Shown: positions 21,653-34,079 of the stretch, piece after piece
Layout: the number at the start of each line of letters is the position of its first letter
Position numbering within the stretch: the stretch's first letter is position 1
Assembly (NCBI RefSeq): GCF_036323735.1
Contig: NC_086028.1
Span: 23,915,001 to 23,979,000, forward strand
Direction of reading: 5' to 3'
Source: Rattus norvegicus
Lineage: Eukaryota; Chordata; Mammalia; Rodentia; Muridae
Length of the DNA: 64,000 nucleotides
Position numbers and translations under genes: made by a program
Notes under the pieces: generated by a model
Told to the model about the DNA's origin: nothing
Seen by the model: the letters and a program-made list of their open reading frames with translations, nothing else
Databases searched by the model: none

Positions 21653-24162
21653 GTAACATGATATTAAGTAATTCAGGCAAAATTTCCTAGTCAGTCTAGG
21701 CATGCTATGTCATGAATCTTACTGGAACAGAATGAATCATACATATATATTTAGGTAAATAATATTATCTAGCTTTGTGTGTAATCATAAAGCAGAAAAT
21801 CAAAACAGTACAATATCAGCAATTATTGGACTTAAGGAATATATTTCAGCCAATTAACTTTTCTAGCTACATAAATATAGACCTAATTCTTGTATCAAGT
21901 TTATCTTTGAGTAAGTGGCTTTATCCTCAAATATTTTAAAATAATTTTTTAAAAAAATGAATTTGGTTTGCAATCACAATATCTTTCTGATGAGTTTCTC
22001 TTGATTTTATAAATAGAATACTTTATATTTTTATCTTAAATTGTTCTCTGCCAAAAATACCTCCATCCCCACATTAATCCAATCAGCTTCTTAGTGATTA
22101 TAATTTTGTGAATATACTTATCTGCTTAACACATGTCTATCACTAGAATAAATATCACAAGAGAGTGGTAATTCATTTGTTTTCTTTAAAACCATATCTC
22201 TGATATGGAGAGGAGTATTAAAAGATAGCGAGTATTTAAAGAAATATGAAATGAATGAATAAACAGCACAGTCATAAAATTATAAAGTGCAATGAGTCCC
22301 TATCATGAGTGTTTAATATGTGCACATGTTTATAAGTTAACCATGGGTTAACAGGCAAGTATGGAATCAAATTTATTGAGTACATTTGTTGTTGTTGTTG
22401 TTGTTATTGCTGTTGTTGAAATTTGGCTGTAGTTTGACGACAGATCATCCATTAGCAATAATGTCACCAATTTGTAATATTAACATTTGGAAGGAAGCCT
22501 ACTGAAAAATTCAAAAGTTCTCTCTAATATCCTTAATGAGAAACAAACGTATAAAGAAATTAAAATGTTTGCTCTGGTCTTCTACAGAAGCATCCCATGC
22601 CAGCTAGGTTGTTAAGTACTTTAGTAATAAAATTTATTAACAAGTTAACAAGTTTACAAACATGAATAAGACAGTTAATAAGGCAGTAGACTCAGGTGTG
22701 GACCGTCAATAGAATCTTTGAGGTCCATGTGTGGAAACTAATTTGATTAAAAGAACATGCCTATATCTGCCTTGAATCAAAGTTTTAATACTATTCATGC
22801 ATTCCTGTTTAGAAATTAAAGCAGAGAGTACATATAGATCTGGATTGAAAAGTATACGTGCTGAAAGCTGTGGGTTAAGACAATTGACAAATCAATTAAA
22901 TACAATTATGAAGATTAATCTAATTCAAATCCTGCGTAAAACCCCAATCTCTACTTAAGTATATAACCTGACTCAAATTTTGCATGTTTCCTTTTAGTAG
23001 TTCCAGTAGAATAAAGTGAGATATTAAAAAGTTTCGCAAGGCTGATTTTTGATTGTCATCTTGGCTTCCCTTAGGCTTAAGTTTTCTTGGCATTAGGCAA
23101 CAAATGGTAGACACTGATAAAGAGTATCCATAAAAAAATGAAACAGAGATAATACCTTTGAAGGACAATGGTGTAACTCTATAAGCATGATAACAGCATA
23201 ATTTGATGTGTTCTCGACTACAAAGAGCACTTTCAGAGAAGATGACTACAAAACCTGTCATAAGGATCAATATAATTTCACTATGATGAACAGGAATCAA
23301 GGGATAACAGAGCCCACCAATTCTAAAGATCAAGGATCAGGAATATCAAATGCATATGATGGCATATTAGAGAAAGATCATGGGACACTAAATATGATCA
23401 AAACATTTCTAATTTACTCTTTTATCCATGAACCCATTGAAACTATCGCATATGAATGTGAATTTATGTGTGGACACATAAAAGGACGGGATGGTTATAT
23501 GTTAGATTTGGAGATTCTTCAGTGGAAGAGAAGTTGTTCATTGGAAAAAACTCCAGGATGTTTACACAGAACATCTTTAATGTTTAGCATCTAATCACTT
23601 CAATTTCAATTCTACTGACTTGTGATCCATGTTAAGCATTTTCCTTTGTCAGAAGAGACAATCTTCCACATGGGAAGAAGTGTTCATCTGACTGGCTTCC
23701 TTACTTGCAGTGTTTCAAGGGCAATCGAATTCACTCCAAACTTAATACATAAAACAGAATCCATGAGTGGATTCCATCCCATTCCTTCCTCCCACTGTTT
23801 TTCTGATAGTCCTGTATGTTCAAGTTCCATTTCTGCTTTTTTAAATAAAATTTCCTCAGAACAATATTTGTAATATTTGTAAATTTGTAAGTTTCGTGAA
23901 AATGTGAGGCAAGTTACAAATTTTAGTAAGGGATTCAAGACATGAGTATAGCCTTGAATGTAACAGTGCTGCTTCCCTGGATCCCTGTTCTTTTGATTGT
24001 ATGATATGGAATCAAGTCAGTCCTTGAAATGCCACCCATATTGGCAATACAAGTGATTCGGCTACATCTAGTAAAGGGTTTCAGCTGTCATATCCTCAAA
24101 CAAGTGTGGTTGGGAGAGGCAAAGCTTACTCAGTGGCCCCTGGAACTTTCTTTGGAAAGTTT
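21653..24162. other. unannotated AT-rich sequence
   Basis: A (GTT)n run lies at 22387-22418. Two overlapping opposite frames, 137 codons minus (22920-23333) and 128 codons plus (23208-23594), have no recognisable domains. Either could be part of an old eroded element. No gene is supported. Confidence 0.5.
22387..22418. repeat. (GTT)n microsatellite
   Basis: About ten imperfect GTT units. Confidence 0.9.
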
Positions 24163-24250
24163 TATTCTTCAGAAGATTAAGGGATTACATGACACGAAGT
24201 AAAATAACTTTGCGTCTGTTGGTGTGTTTTATAACTTGTGGCTAATTATG
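24163..24250 (+). repeat. 88-bp direct repeat, copy A
   Basis: It aligns without gaps to 24697-24784 (copy B), 534 bp downstream, with 77 of 88 positions identical by my count; most differences are transitions. Both copies start tattcttcag and end gtggctaattatg. The sequence belongs to no repeat family I recognise. Confidence 0.85.
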
Positions 24251-24696
24251 TGTCTTTGGAAGCAAAAATAAAAGAAGAAATCTTGTTGCCTTTCCTTTTT
24301 GCTCTTTATGGATTTGATGCCTGGAAGTGTGGCATCTATCTCAAAAGAAGCACATCTTTGTGATGACAGGAGAGCAGAAATAAAAACCACCATGCAAGGC
24401 GGGATACATTGTTATACCAATAACTCAACTACCTAGATGCCCATCGTGAGTCAGGACTTCCTGTCATACCAGATAATGCCTCTTTGTCATTGTTTCAGTC
24501 ATTTCGAGTAAGGGATTTTGTTTTTGGGATTCACAATCATTCCAACTGACGAAAATAATAAAATCGCTAAAATGAAATTTGCTGAAAGGAGTAGCTTCTT
24601 TTTTTTTTATTTGGTTAAGAATATGCACTGCACTGTTGAGTTATGTTTTGGAGTTGTGCACACAAGCATCATTCTGAAGAACAGCAGTTAGGAGTG

Positions 24697-24784
24697 TATT
24701 CTTCAGGAGATTAAGGGATTATGTGGTATGAAGTAAAATAACTTAGCCTCTGTTGGTGTATTTTTTAAGTTGTGGCTAATTATG
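24697..24784 (+). repeat. 88-bp direct repeat, copy B
   Basis: This is the partner of 24163-24250. The flanks outside the 88 bp do not align, so the duplicated unit has sharp ends. It could be the remains of LTRs or of two insertions of one short element. Confidence 0.85.
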
Positions 24785-24944
24785 AGGTTTCTTGTAGATG
24801 AGCATCATTATAATATGTTTGGTTCATCTAATACTAAGTATGAGGCTCTATTTTTATGTACTACTTGTATGAAGTAAAATTTTATAGAGGAACAAGTTTA
24901 TACTAAGACCTAAAGGGGATTTCTTTAGTAATTTCTGTCCTTAC

Positions 24945-25545
24945 CACTTAGGATCAAGGCAAGAGAGGAGGAGGCAGAAAGGTTGTAAGCTCTGCTGTTG
25001 GATGGCAACAAGAAAACATTGTGTTTTCAGTTATAAAAGCACTAATACATATTTGAATTCACAGAGAATGTAACAGCATGCACAAGACCAGTATAGGTTG
25101 GGATCAGAAAAGATCCCAGGACTGAGAATGGGAAGTAAACACAAAATCTCACTCCCTAACCAGGAAGTCATTTGAAAATAGCACCTTCTGGGAACTGAGA
25201 AAAAAATACTTTATGGAGTGTCACGCACTAGGGCAGACCCATTCCCAGGAGCAGCTGGCTAGCAAGAAATGGAATTCATAGTTTTGTTTTTACTGATGCT
25301 TTTATTTATGTATATTTGTGTTTCTGTGTGTATGTACTTCAATGTGGTTTTATTTTGCTATGTTTTAGTAGTTTTTAATGTATTGGTTTCCATTTGTTTT
25401 GACTTTGCTTTCTCAGTTTTACTTTGAGAGAGACAGAGCATGAAGTTGGATGGGTGAGGTGTATCAGGCAGGAATTGAGGGAGGGGAAGAATATGATCAA
25501 TATATATCATACATAATAAAAAGTAAGTAAAAAGAAATAGGGAAT
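24945..25545 (+). mobile_element. Lx-type L1 3' UTR
   Basis: The order matches old rodent L1: gaattcacagagaatgtaac, agcatgcacaagaccagtat, ggactgagaatgggaagtaa, aaccaggaagtcatttgaaa, tatggagtgtcacgcactag, then a T-rich block and the end 'gggaagaatatgatcaatat', finishing with AATAAA near 25518. There is no coding sequence. Confidence 0.8.
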
Positions 25546-25599
25546 AATATTTTACCCAGAGCTGTCAAAGACAATGAGTATACATTTCTATTAAAGAAT

Positions 25600-25860
25600 C
25601 TGTGAGAAAGAACTACATGGAAACTACTCAGAACAAAAAACTAAATGAACAAGGTCTTTTGCCTTGTATCATTGTATTTTGTTTTCATCTATTTGGGTGT
25701 TGTCTATTGAAGGCCTGCTTTTTTCTGGAGAGGACATGGAAAGGAATGGATATGTGGGACAGGAGAGGTGTAGGGTGTTGGGTGGAATAGAGGGAGGGAA
25801 ACCTGTAGTTGGGAGCAATTGTATGAGAGAAGAATCTATTCTCAAAATTTATATGTATTT
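25600..25860 (+). mobile_element. second old L1 3' end
   Basis: A further L1-type terminus follows 55 bp after the previous one: ggcctgcttttttctggaga, a purine-rich stretch with 'aatagagggagggaaacctg', and the end 'agaatctattctcaaaattt'. Two L1 tails in the same orientation lie back to back, so one inserted next to the A-rich tail of the other or this is a duplicated end. Confidence 0.6.
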
Positions 25861-26525
25861 CAGAGTGTTTACCCTGAAGCACCAAGTAGTGCAAAAATCC
25901 TCCTGAGCAATACTCTTTGTGTGCATGTTCCATAGTTTGCTGACATAAGGAAAGTAAAGTTCATAGTCATTCAACAGCACCGTGCAAAGGGAAGTGAGCT
26001 GGAGAAGAGTCTAGCGTTAGAAACACAGACGATGGGGAAATACCACGTAACGCGCCCTGGAGTGGTTGTAGTTGGAAATAGCCAAAGAACAAAGAATAAT
26101 GTGAAGAAAGAGTCAATAGAAGCCATTTGCTGACAGGATAACAGGGTGTGGGATAATGAGATGCTTCTGAGAACTCCAATACCTGAGGATGGGAGACAAA
26201 GATAAATATTTAAAATTCGATTTAAGGTAGCACTGGTCCATGGAAGCAGAAAGATACAGGAAGCTGTACCTCAATGAAAAGTAGATGGTGCATCTTAAAG
26301 GATCATTATATATAAAACCAATGTGGATATTGACAGATACTCCAAAGTCAGAAGTGTAGACAAAAGTGTGCTGACTCTGTTCTCTCTTGTTTCAGAGGCA
26401 GCTCTTCGATCTTGTCTAATTTCCTACCTGAGACACTTTAATTTACCGTAGATTCTCAATACAAAATGATTACTGGATGGCTATTTAAAAAAAATAAAGT
26501 GTGAGCAAATTACTTTTTGCCTTAT
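25861..26525. other. unannotated sequence
   Basis: No gene or repeat is recognised. Confidence 0.5.
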
Positions 26526-26632
26526 TCTCTCTCTCTTTCTCTATCTCTCTCTGTGTGTCTCTGTCTCTGTCTCTCTCTGTGTGTCTCTCTCTGTGTCTCT
26601 GTCTCTGTGTCTCTTTCTGTCTCTGTCACTCA

Positions 26633-26684
<52 letters not shown>
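26526..26684. repeat. (TC)n/(TCTG)n then (TG)n microsatellite
   Basis: A 115-bp interrupted CT-rich tract is followed by about 17 TG units. All overlapping Ser/Leu/Cys-Val reading frames are artefacts of the repeat. Confidence 0.95.
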
Positions 26685-26685
<1 letters not shown>

Positions 26686-26954
26686 TTTAACTTATACCTA
26701 TTAATTCATGAAATAATCCTTGTGAATGTACTGTGGAGGGGAACAGATAGCAAATAATATTATCTTTTCTGTAATGACTGTACTGTGTACAGATAGTTAA
26801 GCAAGCAAATTCATAATTTGATAAGGTGTGATGTATTTTAAGTGGGCAAGTTTCTTTAAATTGTTCAGTCTACAGGGGCCAGCTCACATAGTCATAGAAC
26901 AAGTATAATTTCCTACTTCTTCTGAAGTGAAACTACTTAGCTTCCTGTTTCCTT

Positions 26955-27405
26955 CTTATCTTTTTTATTAATCATTTTATTCATTTACATTTCAAATGAT
27001 ATCCCCTTTTCCAGTTACCCCTTCACAAACCCTCAATCCCATCCCACCTTCCCCGATCCCCTTTGCCTCTATGACGGTGCTCCTCCACTCACTAATCTAC
27101 TCCCACCTCACCACTCTAGCGTTCCCCTATGGTGGGACATTAAGCCTCCACAGGACCAAGGGCCTCCCCTCCCATTGATGTCAGATAAAGCCGTCCTCTG
27201 CTACATGTGTATCTTGAACCATGGATCCCTCCATGTATACTTTTTGGTTGGTGGTTTAATCTTTGGAAGCTCTGGGTGGTTCGGTGAGTTGATATTGTTC
27301 TTCCTATGGGGTTGCGATCCCCATTAGCTTCTGCAGTTCTTCCCCTAGTTCTTCCCTTGAGGTCCCTGGGCTCAGTCCATATGGTTGGCTCTGAGCGTTT
27401 TGCTG
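26955..27405 (-). mobile_element. L1 3' end, antisense
   Basis: The plus strand shows the complement of a rodent L1 3' UTR: tttacatttcaaatgatatc, the pyrimidine-rich region (27000-27070), ggtgctcctccactcactaa, aggaccaagggcctcccctc, ccatgtatactttttggttg and cttctgcagttcttccccta. It stops near 27405. It is older than the L1_Rn copies and its target duplication is not visible. Confidence 0.85.
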
Positions 27406-27561
27406 TTTTTAAATAAGCTCCTCTTTTATACAATTTAATGCCATGCTTAATGGTAATTTTAAGTTATATATTGGACACTCTAGCACATGCATTGTGGCTT
27501 CTATATATTTTCAAAACTTACATATGCATTTGTCCTATTTATGTGTCTTTGGAAGAGAGTG

Positions 27562-27564
<3 letters not shown>

Positions 27565-27603
<39 letters not shown>
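27565..27603. repeat. (TA)n microsatellite
   Basis: About 19 TA units. Confidence 0.95.
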
Positions 27604-27606
<3 letters not shown>

Positions 27607-27903
27607 CTTATAGTAGAGCCTTTGTAACTGTTTCTATCATCTGTATTATTATTGGGTATCTGTGGATATCTCACATATCATTACTGGGTTTCTGTGGATA
27701 ACAGTTGAGGCTTCTTTACTGTGGGGTCTTTATGTTGTCATGGTTGGGACATTGCAGTGTATATTACCATACAAAACGCTTATATCTCTCTGCTTTTGAT
27801 CTGCAAATGTAAGGATTAAGTTGCACAGGCAACTTGAGTACTGCTCAAGACCCAGCATAGGTCTTACATCTTTTGCTTGGCCCAATAACTATCTGTTGTT
27901 ATT

Positions 27904-28227
27904 CTAGTCTTCATTTCCACTAGAAATGATTTCTACAGTGGTATCGATCTTCACGCAGGGACCCAGTGACTGTATACTATGCTTCTGTTTTGTTGTCAGC
28001 ATCAAGAATGCAGTTGTAAATTCTTTATCCATGTCTGTACCGTGCAACTTCAACTCTGGCCAGATGTTGTGTATTTGAGTCTCCTCATAATTTGTGGACT
28101 TGTGGGCTGTGGATAATGGCTCTCTTTGAGCTGGAAATGCAATGTGCAGTTCAAATGGAAAATGTTCATGCACTATTTGAACTGAACATTTCCACCGGCA
28201 AGCTGATGCATTGAAAACATCTCCCAA
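27904..28227 (-). other. unassigned 107-codon frame, possible pseudogene
   Basis: The minus strand carries a 107-codon frame in non-repeat sequence. Unlike most frames here, its predicted protein is of balanced composition rather than Leu/Phe/Ser-rich. It begins MGDVFNASAC, includes HNIWPELKLHGTDMDKEF and ends IISSGNED. I do not recognise a family. The bases on both sides could be read as continuing transcript-like sequence, so an old processed pseudogene is possible, but no poly(A) tail or target duplication is visible. A chance frame is equally possible. Confidence 0.25.
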
Positions 28228-28230
28228 TCC

Positions 28231-30772
28231 TCTTGATATCTTTCATGAGATTCATATCTCAGACACCACTAAGTAATGGTTTTAAGATAAAATAAAATAT
28301 AGTTATTTTCTAATAACTTATACTCTAAGCTATATAGCTATCTTTGAAAAAATTTGGCTAAAAAAAATCTTTAAGAATGTTTTTGAAAAAAAAGAAAGAA
28401 AACATTGTCTTTCAAGCAAGAGATAAAACTATTATTTCTTCCACAATCGACTCAGCATTGGTGATATGAATAAAAATATCTCCACAGAAATATTATCTTG
28501 AGAGCTTGAGAATTTGAGACCATCTTATCTTAATTCTGTGTGGGAGGACTGCTTCTGACAAGCTTAATTTTTTTTTCTCTCCAGATAACTCACCTCTCAA
28601 CTTGTCAAGTCTCTGATGTGAGACTCAGGGTTAAACAAAGAGTCACATTGAAAGGCTTACACAAGTGGGAAAGTTGAAACCAAGGTAAGACATGGCTCTC
28701 ATTAACTAAAAGAAAACACAATCTGCAATCTCAGAGATGATTCTGTCCTTCCCATCAAAATAATTTACAAGTGTAAATTTTCTAATTTAGTCAAGCCTCC
28801 CCACTTTACAGAGTAAGACATGAAACAAATTTGACTGGATTTTTTTCAGTTCCATCCCATTTTGGTTCAGTACTGATTTGGAAAGATTTTAAGATATTTT
28901 TCTATTCATATTAATATAATGTATAGTGTTAAATGTCTCCAATTTAAGCTCAACTGAGCCAAAGTATTGACAAGGATATAATTTCTTACTGTGGAACATA
29001 AGAAAGTTATGAAAGCAATGAGACACCCTGCACTCTTTGTACTAAAATTTTACATGTCCTGCATATTTGAAAATCCAGTAGTTATTACTTTTTCTCTGAG
29101 AATTAGTATGACATTTAAGAACAGTACCTATACCTAACATGTACATACCTGTACTGTATTCTTCTACCTTGAGATTGATAGTTTCTAAGATAATATATGT
29201 ATCTCATATAATTTTGTTTTTGTAAGAAAACTGTAATACTTCATCTAAAGCTTTGTGTGAGACAGCCTAACAAAGATAACCAGTAAATAGCAGTTACTAT
29301 CCATATTTTAATATAAGTTATTAATAATGTAATCAGTCAATTCCCATATCTACAGCTAGGAGCCAATGTCTGTTCCTCTATGTTCTGATCATTTTTAATT
29401 CTGCTATCTTCTCTCTGTTACTTTTTTCTCTCCTGCTTTGCAATAAAATTCCCGGGAACCCTATTACTTGCTATATATTTTTAAAATAAAGATTTTCAAA
29501 TTTTAAGCACAAATCAAAATCATCAATGTTTTTAGTGTATACTCCAAAAATTGTTATTGTCTCTCTTTTTACCTTAATTCTTCCTTGTTTATGCTTTCAG
29601 ATAGCACATAATACAAAGATCTACAACTTTAAATATTGAGGCAATAAACCCAGGACTCACAACCTTATGAACAAAGTAAAGTGATAACATATAGCTAACC
29701 ATCATAGTCTGCTCACGACAGATTTCTTATTCCCTTCCTGGCAATTGCATTTCTTCTGATACATATATAAAATGTATCTATGCCATTTTATTGTCGGGCC
29801 ATGAATTAATTGTTACTAGGCAGATAACTAAAAGTTACCAAGGTACTAACACATACTATTAACTGAATATGAACTCGCATCACCTTCTTGATTTTCATAC
29901 AATCAAACCTTTCCATGTGTCATACGAAAGTCTAAGAGTCACTACTGACATTACAACTTTGAAAGAGGGAAAAAATGTTTTCAGCCCCTAGCTATAAAAG
30001 TGTTCTTAGCCCATGAGCCTTTGACAAATTTGACTCTTCTGGGTAGTCTAAAAACTTACAAAATTCCTCTTTCCAAATTAGAGCTTTGTTCTGAGTTTCA
30101 GAAACTAGAGTGGCTGTCTGAAACAACAAAACTTATTCCATTCCTTCCTCCACCCCAAACAGAATCTGCTCGATCAGAAATCAGTTCCTTGCTGAAGTCT
30201 TGTCTGATATGTCAAGGTTTTGCCGGAAGCCTATTTCTATTGCCAGGTTACAAATTTCTAAACTCCAGCTCCATTATGAAAACAGCACACACCCTTAGCC
30301 TCAGTGATGTGAGCAGCACTTGTATAATACTCTGAACACAGCATCAGCCATTAGCTCAAATAGCGTGATTTGGCCCAATTGTTGTTCATACCCCTCTATA
30401 CATTTGCTAAAATGCCTGTGGTGCCTTTCAATACTACTTAACTATAGCCTGTCCTCCAGGAAATGTCAAGCCTAGACTCCTCTGGTGACACGCAGACATG
30501 TGCTACTTAGCACAGGTTTATCACTAAGATTTTAACTTGATACACATTAATATTTTCTTCTATTAAAATGCACTCCATTACCAAAAGCACATATAGTCCT
30601 AAGTTCTGTTGCAATGCGATGATGTGGATTTACCTCTTACAGACTATTGTTTTTAGGAAGTATACTAGTCAGGATACAGACAGACACAGCCTGTTTGTTA
30701 CAGAGCACTGGAGGAAAGAAGATGCATTATTTTCCTTTGGTATATTACCTAACTGTTGCCTTGAATCGAAAT
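28231..30772. other. unannotated AT-rich sequence
   Basis: No confident feature. The phrase 'ctgctttgcaataaaattcc' at about 29431 resembles an LTR polyadenylation region but has no supporting context. A 111-codon plus frame at 30000-30335 has no recognisable motifs. Confidence 0.5.
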
Positions 30773-30972
30773 CAGTGGATCTCCATCATTAGATCATGAC
30801 CCCTTTAGTATTCACATATCCAATATCCTGCATATCAGATGTTTACATTATAATTCATAACAGCAAAGATACAGTTATGAAGTAACAATAAAATGATTTT
30901 ATGCTGGGAGGTCGCCACAGCATGAGAAATTGTCCTAAAAAGGTTGCAGCATCTGGAAGGTTGGGAAACAGT
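30773..30972 (-). mobile_element. URR1-type hAT DNA transposon, antisense
   Basis: The plus strand reads cagtggatctccatcattag at the left end and ggttgggaaacagtg at the right end, the diverged terminal inverted repeats. In between are the complements of the URR1 hallmarks: atcctgcatatcagatgttt, acagttatgaagtaacaata and 'aggtcgccacagcatgag'. It has the same length as the other copies. Confidence 0.85.
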
Positions 30973-31772
30973 GCTCTAGATTGTGTGGTCCTTGCATGAG
31001 TAGATATCATTACAGAGCAGACAGGTAATGATAGGATGGAAAGTAGCCTAATTTAGCTGGACGTTATAATCTCCAACCCATGGTGCCTTACCAGGATGAC
31101 AACACGAAATGAGGGTCTCCTAAGACTGACTTCAAAAGCTTCCTGCTAGGTGAGGGACCAATACCTTCTTTCCTCAGGGTGGTGAGGAACTCTCAAGAAC
31201 CAAATAAAGCATATGTAGTCAGGATTGTGGCTCACGGTGCCGTAGAAAATCAAAGTCAAATACAATGTAATAAGAAAAGACCTTCCTTCTACACATTGCA
31301 ATGGCTACAATAAGAAATTCATGTAATAGGAATTCATTTGTAAGGAATTTTGGCAAAGATTGGCATAGTGCTTTACTTTTAACAGTTTTAAGATTTCCAT
31401 GTTAGTTTTCTGACGGAAGTGCTGGTACTTGTGAAATTCTTTATTTCTAACAAGATCGTGTAATTTTTGAGTGATTAATAATTATATGACAATACATCTC
31501 AAACTATATTAATAATGTCCCGGTCTAATGTGTGAGAAGTCTGGATATTATGAGAGCAGATTTACTTTGCTATTATTCCACTGACATAAAATGGACTGTT
31601 GGCGATGTAAGCTATATGTACTTAATTGCTTAAGGTGCGTGGACATTACAGTCAGGTCACAATGGAAGGAAATTTGTTTTGGTCTTCTATAACTGTAAAA
31701 GCATCCAGCATAATGTTTTCAAATGGGATCTTGCCAATTTCATTTCAAACTGTAAGTAAATGAGAGAGGTTC
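30973..31772. other. unannotated sequence
   Basis: No gene or repeat is recognised. Confidence 0.5.
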
Positions 31773-31931
31773 TGGGCTGGAGAGTTTGCTCAGCCAGTTA
31801 AGAGCACCGGCTGCTCTTCCAGAGGTCCTGAGTTCAATTCCTAGCAGCCACATGGTCACAACCATCTATAATGGGATCTGATGGCTTCTTCTAGCATTCA
31901 GGTATACATGCAGACAGAGCACTCCTATGCA

Positions 31932-31967
<36 letters not shown>

Positions 31968-31972
31968 ATATG
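31773..31972 (+). mobile_element. B2 SINE with (TAAA)n tail
   Basis: A full-length B2: head gggctggagagtttgctcag with A box, B box gttcaattcctagca, then ccacatggtcacaaccatct, aatgggatctgatggcttct and a (TAAA)n tail from 31932. The Pol III boxes are close to consensus except 'gtttgctcag' for 'gatggctcag'. It is moderately young. Confidence 0.92.
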
Positions 31973-31986
31973 TAAATAAACAGATT

Positions 31987-31988
<2 letters not shown>

Positions 31989-32033
<45 letters not shown>
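31989..32033. repeat. (GA)n microsatellite
   Basis: About 22 perfect GA units lie 16 bp after the B2 tail. Confidence 0.95.
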
Positions 32034-32039
<6 letters not shown>

Positions 32040-32732
32040 AAGAGAGCGAACATGGCCTCCGTTCATCGTGTTTCTGACACATGTGCACATATACAATTGT
32101 AGTTTAAGAAGAGGAGTAATATGATCATTTCAAACTAGAAGGGAGCCTATGAAACTGCTCTAGTTTCTTAACAATAACCACATATTTAACATTTCAAAAC
32201 AACTGCTGCGTATTACTTCTTAGGTTCTAAAGACAGAGCATCTAGGTAGCTTAGGGTCCTGAGGAAGATCTCACAAGACAGCAATCAAAAGGTGAGTGAG
32301 TATGCTACATTTCCTTCTCGATCATCGATGGTACAATCTGCTGATCAGGTTGTGACAGAATTCAGTCCCACAGAGTTGTATGCGGAGGTGTCAGGATTTG
32401 TTTGCTTTGGCTGAGAGACTTTCCCAGCTTTAGAAGGTTCCTGAGTTGTTTGGTTCATGACTTTCTTTCTCTGTCTCTAAAGCTGGTAGAACTGAGGTCG
32501 CATCCTACATATTCCTTAAATTTTTCCACTTCAGTCAAACACTAGACCTGGCCCTAGTGGTTTATGTTGGCCCTCCTAGAGATTCTTGAAAAATGAAGGT
32601 GAATTCTCAGGCATTCCATCTGTAATTTTCCAGGGGTAAAGAACCATTTCTTAGTGATAAGTTTCTTGTGAGGAAATCAAAACGAGTTTCACTGTTCTTC
32701 CTATGCTGAAATTAGCATCTTAAATATGTTCC

Positions 32733-32733
<1 letters not shown>

Positions 32734-32766
<33 letters not shown>
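32734..32766. repeat. (AAT)n microsatellite
   Basis: About 11 perfect units. Confidence 0.95.
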
Positions 32767-32768
<2 letters not shown>

Positions 32769-33490
32769 CAAAGCATGTGACACCATTCTTGGCTGTTTTC
32801 AAATATTGTTACAATGAAAGCTGTCAGTAACCATTCTCAGGGATATCAGTATAAATATCTTGTAAAAGGAAGCTGATACCAGTGCTCTGAGATGTACTTC
32901 CAAAATGGAAAATAATCCGTGAATTTTGTTCTTTTGAAAAATTCCAAAAATAAGTGCTTTAATGAAGACAATATATATTCTGTAAAACGTTCTTACAAAA
33001 GATAATTCAATATGGAAATTAATTACCAGCTTATGGCGCACGTTGTATGTCCTTTATAATACAACCACTCAAGAAAGAGATCTGTATAAGACAATGAGTT
33101 ACTCTAAAACTTCCTTCCTCAACTGACAGTAGGGACTCTTCCAAAGTCAGCCACCTTCCAAGTCTGCCCCAATTGGACACATCAAACATAATGCAGAAGG
33201 CAGATAGTGAGGGGGCTACAGCAACAGCGGAAACCCAGGAAAGCATTGGCAGAGTGTTTTCTGTTAACTTTCCAGATCCATCACTGGAAGGCCGACATCA
33301 TGGTGGGGTATGACGCAGCCGATGAGTTGGAGCAAGTTACTGTCAAAAGAATACGTTGTGTAGGAAGATAGTAGAAAAGAATAAACAATTATTTAGCAGC
33401 GTAATCACTTTTGGAGAACGATGATTGTTGAATCATTTACTTAAATGTTGTGGACTAAATAGGAAAAAAGCTTCAATATACAGGATTAAG

Positions 33491-33536
33491 TTATTGTTGT
33501 TGTTGTTTTTGTTGTTGCTGTTTTTGTTGTTGTTCT
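33491..33536. repeat. imperfect (GTT)n microsatellite
   Basis: GTT units are interspersed with short T-runs. Confidence 0.9.
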
Positions 33537-33703
33537 TTTTTGAGAGAAATTACAAGAAACTAAAAGTGAAATGCACACAGTTTATGCCTCTCTTACCATA
33601 ATGTTTTCGATTTTGTCTAAGTATGTATTAGGGACTTCAATAGACCAACTTTGTGACTGGGAAAGATCATGACATTACTTCAGGATAACAAGCCTGTCTA
33701 AGG

Positions 33704-33704
<1 letters not shown>

Positions 33705-33762
<58 letters not shown>
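33705..33762. repeat. (CA)n microsatellite
   Basis: About 28 perfect CA units make this one of the longest pure dinucleotide runs here, probably polymorphic. Confidence 0.97.
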
Positions 33763-33763
<1 letters not shown>

Positions 33764-34079
33764 TTCCTTGTCTTCTTTTACCTCAAAGATAAAAAAAATT
33801 ACATGTTCACCCATCTTATTTCTATAATGTGATGTATAGCTGCTCCGATTCTTTGCAAGTCCCTGATGTAGGAAGAATGACCTGGAACAGCTCTCTCTAT
33901 AGAATCTTCTTCGCTGCTAATAGCCAACAGTGGTGACTTGAATGAGAAGTGTCTCTTATAGCTTATGTTTTTGAACACCTGGTTCAAATATGTTCATTAT
34001 TCATGACAAGGCTATGAGACCATTAGCAGGCAGAGCTTATTCATGGGGGTGGAATCAAAGATCCATAGTCCCACGTTAC

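Larger units (their letters stand above)
32034..34079. other. unannotated sequence with three simple repeats
   Basis: Simple repeats lie at 32734-32766 (AAT)n, 33491-33536 (GTT)n with T-runs, and 33705-33762 (CA)n. No gene or interspersed repeat is recognised between them. Confidence 0.5.

Noticed and set aside
22920..23594. Two opposite, overlapping frames of 137 and 128 codons, considered as a receptor or retroviral remnant
   Set aside because: No conserved transmembrane, receptor or retroviral motif could be seen in either frame.
31773..31860. tRNA-like A and B boxes
   Set aside because: They belong to the tRNA-derived head of a B2 SINE; there is no cloverleaf acceptor stem. The same holds for the ID elements.
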